64,000 nucleotides of DNA, from the NCBI GenBank assembly GCA_023052935.1, contig CM041292.1, positions 147,002,439 to 147,066,438 of the forward strand, in the 5' to 3' direction. The DNA comes from Piezodorus guildinii. Lineage: Eukaryota > Arthropoda > Insecta > Hemiptera > Pentatomidae. The first letter of the stretch is position 1. Every line of letters starts with the position of its first letter. The notes beneath the pieces were generated by a model. The model had not been told where the DNA came from. It searched no databases and saw only the letters and a program-made list of their open reading frames with translations. Made by a program: the position numbers and the translations under genes. Shown here in pieces: positions 55,285-64,000 of the stretch.

Positions 55285-56035
55285 CACTTACCTACATATG
55301 AAATATATAGTAAGGGAAAGTATTGCGATCACGAAAATTTTCGATTTTAAGCTTTCACTGGAAATCCACGTTATTTCCAAATGACCAACTCCCGCGAAAA
55401 TATGTGTGTATGTGGTTATTCTAGCTCAAAAACAATAACTTTATACAGCTTAAATTTCGTAATTATGGATTGTGTACGTCTGAGATGTTACAGCCACATT
55501 TTCAACTAAAATGTTTAACTATGCAGTTTGCACCTTTTTTAAGATTGTCAGAAAAGCGGGTCCAACTATTTTAATTAATCCCGTTATATCGATGTAGAAT
55601 ATAATGTGCTTTAATACGATGTATTTCATTTTAATTGAAATAATCTGACAGGGCATAAATGCCTATATATTTATTTTTCTTCCTCTAAACAACTTTTGAT
55701 TTTGTATATTCGAAAAAAATAACCATATCAACCACAGCATTGATAAAAAGCGGGTTAATGAATAAGTTGCACGAATTCGATAACCAACTGAAGAAGAAAA
55801 GAGTATATGAATTTTTTTTTCATAACCCCAATGTAGTTATATGTTTTGCAAAAATAGTATCTGAATAATTTCCTTTTACTGTATCAAGTATAACATTTTA
55901 AGACTGTTTCTGTATTTTTTTTTTTTATTATTTTTTCTTTTAATACAACGAAAAACATTTTTGTATCAGGAGTTGAATTTAACAACGGAGGTAGGTAAAA
56001 CTCATGTCTTGTGCGGACCAGATTCTTTATAGTTC
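55285..56035 (+). repeat. Rep-1 copy, plus orientation, both ends
   Basis: tttcacttacctacatatga, 'agtaagggaaagtattgcgatcacg', 'ctaaaatgtttaactatgcagtttgcacc' in pieces, 'attgaaataatctgacagggc', 'cagcattgataaaaag'. The right end is 'acaacggaggtaggtaaaactcatg' with 'gtgcggaccagatt' outside it. Confidence 0.75.
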
Positions 56036-56904
56036 AAAATAATACAAGTTTTACTGATTCCTACAATAAGATATGGCAAATAACTTCGAATTCGAAAACT
56101 GAGTTTTGAATCGTATTAAATTGTTTAATGGTTGGAACGGTTTTCGAGAATATAATAAAAATATATAAAATCAGTCGTACAAAAGAACAATTTTACAGTG
56201 TATGGTTATACTTCCGGTTTGTCAATTTTAAAGAAAAAAATTGCGATAAGATTCTAAGCATATACTTATCTTGAATATTAAATTTTAATTTAGTGTGAGG
56301 TTTCATATGTGATTTGGAAGTATTAAATACACACACGTTCTGTGTTTCAGCACTACAAGACTATTTCAGACAATGAGGCAAAAATTTAGGTGGTATTAAA
56401 GATTATTGAATTAGACATAGGTATGAAGAGTGAAACATTTTAGAAGCTGTTTCGAAAAATAGATAAGAGAGTATCAAGTTATGATGAGTCACTTTCGGTA
56501 AGTTAATTTTGTTAAAAAAGTTGCTTCAAGTTCTGTAGCATTTACTCACCTTAGATATATTATTTCAATTCAGTTTGACATTTGTTTTAAAAATAGTACA
56601 ACTATAGACACACACATTTGCGACGTTATTATTTGGATGTTAAAACGTACATTTCCGTAAATTTAATTTTATAGCTAGACGAAAAAATAAAAAGTAAACA
56701 AAATATTTTTGTTGCGATGAAAACATGAAATTCGTTATACGAGTTCACTTTTCTACAAAAACCGTCAATATCTTTATGAAAAATTCAATTACCTCATTCA
56801 TGATAACGGTTAATATCGTAATGCTTAAGCCGGAGCAATGGCCAAATAGTAAAATATTTTTATTATAAAACGTATACAAATATATAAAATATTTTTAAGA
56901 AAAA

Positions 56905-57846
56905 TGTGGTGCGCGCTACACACGACGTTTATTAACCTCTGTTGTTAAAATCAATTCAAGAATTTTTAAATACAGTTAGAAGGTGAAGAAAGGTCAAAGA
57001 CTTAATTACATTTAGTTTCGATAGAAACACGCGTTTTATTAAATAATATATTATATTATTATATACAACAATTAGTTAGTTTTATCGGCTTTTCTCAACT
57101 CATTATTAACGCTTATGCTTTCTATATGAGATAATATTTTTTCTGTAATTCTCAGCCTACCATAGGTATATCTTACGTCTTAATTACTGTTATTATGTTC
57201 AAAAACACACTAATTGCATTAAAAAAATATGTTTGCTCTTCTATCTTTTAGTTGGATATCGCATTCGTTCAGCTTATATATTTACCCGTTTTTTATTAAT
57301 ACTAACAAGATGGTACGGTTAATATTTTAAAATATAAAAAATAAATGTACTAAAGGAAAAGAAAATTCAAATGTTTGGCATTAAGCCCTAATATATTTAG
57401 TGATTTCATAATTTAAATTTATTATTATTATTACTATATGCTATTAAATCTCATTAAATTATGCATTAACATGCCGAATTTAACCAAAATCGTTTGAGTC
57501 GTTTTTGAGAAAATCTTAAAAATAAAAAAACAGAAGTGCAAAACGCATGGTAATAAAGCAGCTCTTCCGCCCAGCCAATTTTAGTGAAAACGTTAGTGTA
57601 AAATCTCTTTTATATAGTTGTCTCTAATATATAATTTTAGTTTCTTATAACTTTTAATTTTCGTCCTGGAAATATCAAACATACACACACACACACACAC
57701 AAAACGTTTTGCAGAACTTGGTTATTTGGAATTAAGGGACCCTAAAAAGCGTATTTCCGTTACAAACTGGAATTCCGAAATTTTCACGATCGTAATACTT
57801 TCCCTTTCTACATATTTCAAATATAGGTAAGTGAAGTAAAAAAGCA
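56905..57846 (-). repeat. Rep-1 copy, minus orientation, longest copy
   Basis: The left outer end 'gtggtgcgcgctacacacgacg' is followed by 'aacctctgttgttaaaatcaatt', and the right end is 'ataggtaagtgaagt'. All internal landmarks are present, including 'cacacacacacacac' at about 57675-57695. At about 940 bp it approximates the full unit. With the copy at 55285-56035 it forms a tail-to-tail pair. Confidence 0.8.
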
Positions 57847-57913
57847 TAAACTGAATTTAAAAAAAAAAAAAACTCCATGAATGTTGAAATGAACAATTTT
57901 AAAGAGGACTTAC

Positions 57914-58100
57914 CTGATTATAGAAGAGCTGTAATGAGTTATCTGATACTCGAATCCACTTGAAAATCAAACGGTAGTTATACGACAATAAAACTACAAC
58001 AGATTATTTACCGACTCGTGCGGGCGTCACCAACACGGAACAACCGACGGACTAAAGGAAGTGCCAACACCCGAGGGGCTCTTATAAGAGAACACAACGG
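57914..58100 (-). promoter_or_regulatory. candidate promoter and non-coding first exon
   Basis: A GC-richer island holds a TATA-like CTTATAAG (58081-58088). About 140 bases downstream on the minus strand is a consensus donor, ATCAG|GTAAGTCC (exon end at 57914). There is no ATG-led frame of note between them, so it would be a 5' untranslated exon. The downstream gene would lie to the left. CTTATAAG is palindromic, and 'ccttataag' also occurs inside the MITE at 58944-59239, so the box could be coincidental. Confidence 0.35.
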
Positions 58101-58935
58101 CAGAAATAGATGAGGGCGGAGCTAGGGGTACAAAATGGAGAAACCTCTCTAGGTTCTAGGGTCGGAGGGTATATTTTTTATTCTTATTACTTCTCCAGGA
58201 CACATTTCGGATGAGTAATAATTAATATAATAAAATTTAAAAAAAAAAATGCTGCCATAGAGACAAAAAAAAAATGCCATATAGACAAACTCCCCACTTA
58301 ACTTCCGCAACTGGAGAGAACAACATATAAAACCGCTTAAATAATGCTTTTTTTAAAACAGTATTTTAAACATTCATTAAGGGAATAAAATTTTACAACA
58401 CAGTTATTATTGACTGCTTAGTAACGGTCCAAATCCAAAAGCACACTCCTGAGATATCACCAAGGACAAAAGTCAGGCATCATAGATTTATTTATAAGAT
58501 TAAAATGGACGTATCTATGTCTTCTACCACTATACCCTATGGTTAATTTTTTCTTGCATGGACAAAGATCATTTGTTTATTAAGGTCGATCCTAGCCGGT
58601 GTGGCAAATAGAAAATATCTATTCGGTAGAAAAATAAAATTCCAAAAGTTTCCAATATTTCAACTGCAGCCTTCGCAAACGACATTCCATTGTTACTTAA
58701 CACCTTAATTCTACACGAAAATTGCTGAATTTACATAACTGAAAATAGCTGCATGATTGGTGAAAATCGTGTAAGGCCTGACTACACTAACTGATGTTTC
58801 ACATCACTATCAACCTAAGACGTGGAACATATACGTACCTTACTATTTACATTATTTCTTTTTAAATCACGCCAAACCCTCAAACCGACTGAGTGAAATA
58901 AATAGAGCATTTTTTTTTTAGTTTAAAATTTCATT
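58101..58935. other. no gene seen
   Basis: Mostly AT-rich with no recognised content. Confidence 0.4.
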
Positions 58936-58943
58936 TTTTAAAT

Positions 58944-59239
58944 TAGGGTTTGACATAATCGAATGATCGTCATAATCGGATGATCGGACTTCGATGAATT
59001 AAATAATCGAAAGATCGAATGATTAGTACGCATTGTGAGAGACAATATGTCAAAATTAAAAAAAAAAAAAAAAGGTCGTTCGATTATCCCAGCTCCTTAT
59101 AAGACCTCGGTTATCGATAAACAGTTCAGTTCGAATGATCATTCGCTTATCCAAACCGATTAATCTGATAATCGATTAATTCGAATCATTGAAATAATCG
59201 AATGATCCGATAATCGTGATTCGATTATGCCCACCCCTA
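58944..59239. mobile_element. hAT-type MITE with 8-bp target duplication
   Basis: A 296-bp unit flanked by ttttaaat at 58936-58943 and 59240-59247. The ends are TAGGGTTTGACATAATCGAA and, on the complement, TAGGGGTGGGCATAATCGAA. Inverted similarity extends through the repeated ATCGA/TCGAT motifs. 8-bp duplications and (C/T)AGGG(G)TG ends are typical of hAT elements. No transposase is encoded, so it depends on another copy. Confidence 0.88.
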
Positions 59240-59249
59240 TTTTAAATCT

Positions 59250-60350
59250 AAAACAAGAGTAACAGACGTGTTTCGTTATACATTTTATCCATTCAAAAAT
59301 AGTTGATTATTTATTTAAAATAAATGCGTGCATAACTAATCAATGAGATTAACTTTATACACATATTAAAAACAACAAAAAATGCTATACTATAGTTAAT
59401 GGAAAAACCTTTGGATAAATGTATTACAGATTGAAGGTGCTTCTGTGTTGACTAACATGAAGCACTCAAGCGACTCTGTTGCTCAATAAGAATACTTTGA
59501 GTAATTTAAACAAGCCACTGGTAATGAACAAAGATTAACTAAAAACAAAGGTTTTAATTAGAAATTACCTACCGCAAAGCATTATTAAGCAGACTACCTT
59601 AAGGAGATAAAAACTGTGGGATCGTAAGCGAAGTTCCTCGGTGTTATCTGTCTTACTTGAATTGTTATATTTAGTATTATGTTACAGACCAGCACTCTGT
59701 TGATTCTTGTTAATATATTTCATGGTTAAGGATTAAGCAGTGCCTAAGTCGTGATGTAGTTTTTTTAGAATTTGGAAGTCATTTTCATATTTAAACCAAC
59801 TGCGGTAATGAAGATTGTAAAACACGATAAGTACATAGGGAGAAACAAAAAAGAGCCTCTAAAAACGGAAATTCTACTGTGGAACGAAAAGTTTTAGTAA
59901 TTTATTTAAAAAAAAAAAATTCTCATCCTCCATTTATTTTTCAAACAAAACAATATATGTACATACACAAAACTTGATAATATTTCCCTCCTTTGCCCTA
60001 GGTCATTTTAAGTTGAATAATACATAAAAATGCACTGTATGTACCTAAAAGCATTTTTTTTTTTTTTCAAAAGGTTGGAAGTCTGGAAGTCAAAATTAGA
60101 ATAGATTCTGTTTAATATATGCGCAAAGATCCTAATGTCACTTATTACCTTTTAGTCATCCGCTTGGAACCATTATCAGAACTCAAACAACCGATCTCCT
60201 GAAGTATTGAAAGCATGAAGGACAACCACAAATCTAACAGTGAATGAACACTAATCGCTGGAAGTTGTCTAAGTTGCAACTACCTTCGCCTTACCTCGCT
60301 CAGCCATCACCATCACAAAAAAATGTATTTCACCAGAAAACGGTTTTTGA
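59250..60350. other. AT-rich sequence, no gene seen
   Basis: T-run at about 60054-60067. A minus-strand GAG|GTAAGG at about 60290-60300 resembles a splice donor but has no other support. Confidence 0.4.
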
Positions 60351-60354
60351 TACT

Positions 60355-60990
60355 TATAAAACCAAAATAATAATCATTTTACTGATATAATAGATACAGT
60401 TTTTTTATTCTCTCCTAATTGCTAAAAGGTTTAAAGAGAAAGATTATTAGACCCAAATCCATTATTAATATAATCGAGAAGCAATGACCTCACCTCCTGC
60501 AACAAGAATACTATCGTTGGCTGCTAACGGAGCATTCATATTTAAAATATTACTTAAAAATACAAAATAAATAGGTTATACAAGTTTTTTTCACAAATTA
60601 TCATGAGACATTTAAGGCCCATGAAAAGAATTTCGCGTCCTACGTTTCGAATTTACATTTTGCCTATCTGAACATTTCCACCACTGGTATTATATTATGC
60701 GATTTTCAGCATTTATGTAGTTTATTGTTAGTTGATCCAATAATATGAAACCAAAAATAAAAATTTTTTACTACTTTAAGAGATACAGGTTTTTGTCCCT
60801 CTCCTAGTTGCTTAAAGATATTCCTTAAAAATACAAAATAAATATAATCTACAAGTTTCTTTTACAAATTACTTGGGGACAATTACGGCCCCATTAAGAG
60901 AATTCGGGTCCTACATTTCGCCTATTTGAACATTTCCACGACTGTTTTTCCACCATTATATACAATTTTCAGCATTTATGTAGTTTCTTG
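60355..60990. repeat. diverged direct duplication
   Basis: 60350-60735 and 60745-60990 share, in the same order, 'ccaaaataa..ttttactg', 'agatacagttttt..ctctcctaattgct', 'ttaaaaatacaaaataaata', 'acaagttt..ttcacaaatta', 'gaatttcgcgtcctac', 'cctatctgaacatttccac' and 'attttcagcatttatgtagttt'. The first unit has about 110 extra bases (60430-60545). Non-coding. Confidence 0.75.
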
Positions 60991-61194
60991 CTTGATAATT
61001 TAGCAGTTCAGCTTATAAGACTTTACTTTATATTTTTCTTTTTGTGTATCTGAAAGCTTGATTTATCGGTTAATAATTATTTTTTATTTTAAGCATATAA
61101 GTCTATATAACTGGATTAACTACAAATTTAGGATATAAATTAGATAAAAAATAGATAAAACATTTAATATAATACACCTTCTTGCTTCGGTGGT

Positions 61195-61395
61195 AACCTT
61201 TGCTGTAGTGACTAGCATTTCAGCCTTCTATGCCCATGATCGCGGGCACAAACCCAGCAGAGGGAAAGTAAAATATTGGTCCCGAGTCCGTACCCATTAA
61301 ACATCAAAAATTAAATATGGATAGGCAAAACTTAGGACTCCCACTATGGCATCGTTCGATTAGAATAAAGTAGCATGAAAGTTACGTTAAAGGAA
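61195..61395 (+). repeat. tRNA-derived SINE (family A), shortened
   Basis: The head ctgtagtgactagcatttca, then 'cgcgggcacaaaccc' (B box-like), and a body 'atggataggcaaaacttaggactcccactatgg' in pieces, ending 'agcatgaaagttacgttaaa'. It matches the copy at 7850 and the inverted ones. Confidence 0.65.
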
Positions 61396-61399
61396 CAAA

Positions 61400-62590
61400 C
61401 CTTGCTTTCACGAGCTGTATTATTGCTGTCTGCATATTCGTTTTCTGGTTCGACCAAGTCTTCAACCTCTTTACTAACGTTTCGCAAGATATGCTGCCGG
61501 GTTTGATTTTCACATGCAGCATGTCAGGTAGAACGAGGGTTAAGAAGTTGAAGAGACGGTTGAAACCAGATAATGGTAATGAAGAGCGAATTAAAAAAAT
61601 TAGATTATAATTTTTTTTTTCAAGTAAATATTTATTTGTAAACGACCAAGAAAAAATATTTATCCTCTTTAAATTTGTGATTTAACGTGCCAATTTAAAA
61701 AAAATCGAACGCAAAAGAATTTGCCTGTCGTTAGTGAATCCTTTTTTTCGAAAACATAGAGTTGACTTTTTAAAATTATTTTCAACCAAAGCCAATTTTT
61801 TTACTGTTGGTGCAAGATGTGCAGTTATTTATCAGAGATTAATAACAGACTAAACTTCACGAAATAATATTGACAATACTTAGATCTTCAGCTCCGAAAA
61901 TTTTACCGATTTTGGTGATCATAGGTATTTGTCATTACCTCAAGACATAAAAAATGTCTTTAGATACATCTTTATATCTATAAAATTATATTAATTTTCA
62001 CCTCATTTAAATATATTTCCAAACTGTGGCCAATTTAAATAAAATCTTCATACTGTAGACAGAAATGAAGACTTATCTTTCTTTATTCCTACCAATAGTC
62101 TATCGACTATCATCTACTCCCTGCGGTTTAAAACTATTTTTGTTGTTCTTCAATCCTAAATCTTAAATAATTTGTTACAAAGTTAGATAATCCAAGAGAA
62201 CATCAAATGATCATAATCTATTATCAATTAAGATTCACGCATGCGCAGAAAATTAATTAGGATCGGTCATGAGAATGAACCTTAAAAGTTTTTTTAAATT
62301 TTCATTTTAAATCTTCTTATTTTTATCAGCACTCTTCTTTTAGAATATTAATGGTGTGAAATCGTGACTTCACTTTTCAAAGTTAGCAATCTACATAAAT
62401 AAATTATAGATAAAATATTGTTCAAATAAGATTTAACAGATTAATTTAATTATTCTACATTGAACTATTATTATGTTTGATGATGATTCATTTATTTATG
62501 ATAATTCATCATTCATAGATAATTCATTTCTTGATTCACTTAAAAAATATATAATTACGCAAATAAATCCATTAATCAAAAATAGATTAG
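61400..62590. other. AT-rich sequence, no gene seen
   Basis: 61400-61570 is a little GC-richer, without recognised content. Confidence 0.4.
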
Positions 62591-62596
62591 GCTTAC

Positions 62597-62700
62597 CTTC
62601 AAAAGATGTCGGGGCTTGTAAACCAGAAGAATAGACAAGATTTATTGGTTTGATGTTGACGCCGAATTTTACGATTCCTGAAAAGTTATTTTTATATAGC
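62597..62700 (-). promoter_or_regulatory. second candidate promoter and first exon
   Basis: On the minus strand TATATAAA (62692-62699) is followed about 95 bases later by a donor, TGAAG|GTAAGC (exon end at 62597). No long frame is present. It could be an alternative first exon of the same minus-strand gene suggested at 57914-58100. Speculative. Confidence 0.28.
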
Positions 62701-63359
62701 TCGAATTCGAAAAAAACACCAAACGGTATTACGTTAAAGAACTAACAATATCAATAGAGAAATCAACATTTACCACAACGAACATACTGGTCACTCAATT
62801 TGCACAGATACTCGATTCAGCCACCAATAGCGCTATGAGCCCGCCAATGGAAATATGTACTGTTTGTACTAAATAAATAGGTCTAATTAGAGAATTATTA
62901 AATGTATTTATTTATCTAATAAAGTCTCATTTATTTGTATTTTTTTTTTAACTGTGATAACATTACTCGGATTTCTAATCACTACAAAAATATTTCAAAT
63001 TGCATATTTGATTTTTATATGTATAATATTTATTACTTATTTATGTATATAAACCATTTATAATTATTATTTATTAATAATTATTATCTTCAAAATGTTT
63101 ACTGTTTATTATTTACAACCATTGAATAATAATATTCTATTAATTTATTTTACTACCTTGATTGGGTCAACACATAATTTCCCTCCATTGCTTAGATTGT
63201 CCTACTGTGAAGAGGTTTGGTTGTTTCATATGGGTAATTATTTTATTTCAATTCAGTAATTTCCGAAATATAGTTACAATTAATGAAGTCAATATCTTTT
63301 CAAGTGAACCCACAGGTCAAAATATACGAATACAAATATTCGTACACCTGCTATAAGAC

Positions 63360-63391
<32 letters not shown>

Positions 63392-64000
63392 CGCTATTAT
63401 TTTCTGAAAATAATTCTAAAAAACTCAACAAATTTATGTAATAATCCATTATCTGATAAATATCAAACAAATGTTTAGTGGTGCAAAAAGTATAAATGAC
63501 TTATTTGAAAAAAACTCAACCAAAGGAGTGAATCCAAAGTATTCATACACTTAATTACTTCCATTACATAAATTTACAGTAAAACTTTTATTGACACAAG
63601 TGGCAATACTTTTGATTATTATTACTAATTCAAAGCTCATTCAATTCAACTGGTATTGAATTATTTTTATTATTTTTTGTCAATGAAGCAGTAATTTTGT
63701 TTCTTCTCTCTGCAATTTAAAATCATGAAAATTCAAAATTTTGCTTTCTGATTTAATCTTTCAAATGTTAGAATCCACAATGGTTTTATACCCATTTGGA
63801 TAAGTTGTAGATAATCCACATTTTGGTTCTCATGGTGATATTTTCTTAAATCCCCAAAGTTTCAACAATAATTAGTTCCTTTGTTTGTTGAAATGTCAAT
63901 ATTTTTTGCTTGATCCACTATACCATTGATAAATTGAAAGCATCCCACTCCAGCAGCAACTCTATACCAGGCTTGGGTGACATCTTATGTTTGGCTCTGT
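62701..64000. other. AT-rich sequence, no gene seen
   Basis: A 26-base A-run at about 63365-63390. A 64-codon plus frame at 63162 shows no recognisable features. Confidence 0.4.

Noticed and set aside
60285..60305. Minus-strand splice donor (GAG|GTAAGG)
   Set aside because: It is an isolated match with no adjacent coding or promoter signal.

Overview
The window is AT-rich eukaryotic DNA (roughly 70% A+T by eye), packed with transposable elements and almost free of host coding sequence. A Jockey-type LINE with a zinc-knuckle ORF1, a mariner relic, a hAT-type MITE, several tRNA-derived SINEs and a Ty3/gypsy element all fit an arthropod, probably an insect. I cannot name the species. Nothing bacterial or CRISPR-like is present.

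Layout. 1-6650 holds a LINE 3' remnant, SINE pieces, an internally deleted mariner (2305-3216) and another LINE 3' remnant. 6650-32000 is AT-rich DNA with many copies of one 0.8-0.95 kb interspersed repeat (called Rep-1 here), SINEs (one nested inside another at 19931-20510), decayed LINE pieces, a long foldback hairpin (13948-14036) and one candidate signal-peptide exon (19571-19788). 32540-39067 is a complete Ty3/gypsy retrotransposon on the minus strand: two 565-bp LTRs that look identical by eye, a 4-bp target duplication (ATAA), a tRNA-Leu primer binding site, a polypurine tract and one open reading frame of 1780 residues. 39545-40109 is a diverged, oppositely oriented solo LTR of the same family. 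43698-43990 is a SINE with an 11-bp target duplication. 46801-51239 is a full-length two-ORF Jockey-like LINE on the minus strand, inserted next to an older, truncated relative. 52349-57846 has more Rep-1 copies and a LINE relic. 57914-58100 and 62597-62700 look like minus-strand promoter/first-exon segments with strong splice donors. 58944-59239 is a hAT-type MITE with an 8-bp target duplication.

The most striking item is the gypsy polyprotein. It runs SAP-like motif, coiled coil, Gag, CCHC knuckle, protease, reverse transcriptase, RNase H, integrase with GPY/F module, and then a C-terminal macro domain of the TARG1/OARD1 (ADP-ribosyl hydrolase) type. Both residues I associate with TARG1 catalysis appear conserved. 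The reading frame passes through the polypurine tract and ends 20 bases inside the 3' LTR. The element looks young and intact, so a functional ADP-ribose reader or eraser carried by a retrotransposon is a testable idea.

The mobile elements do not form a shared pathway; they record successive insertions. The host-gene evidence (one plus-strand exon, two minus-strand first exons) is inferred from splice-like signals and is weak without transcripts.
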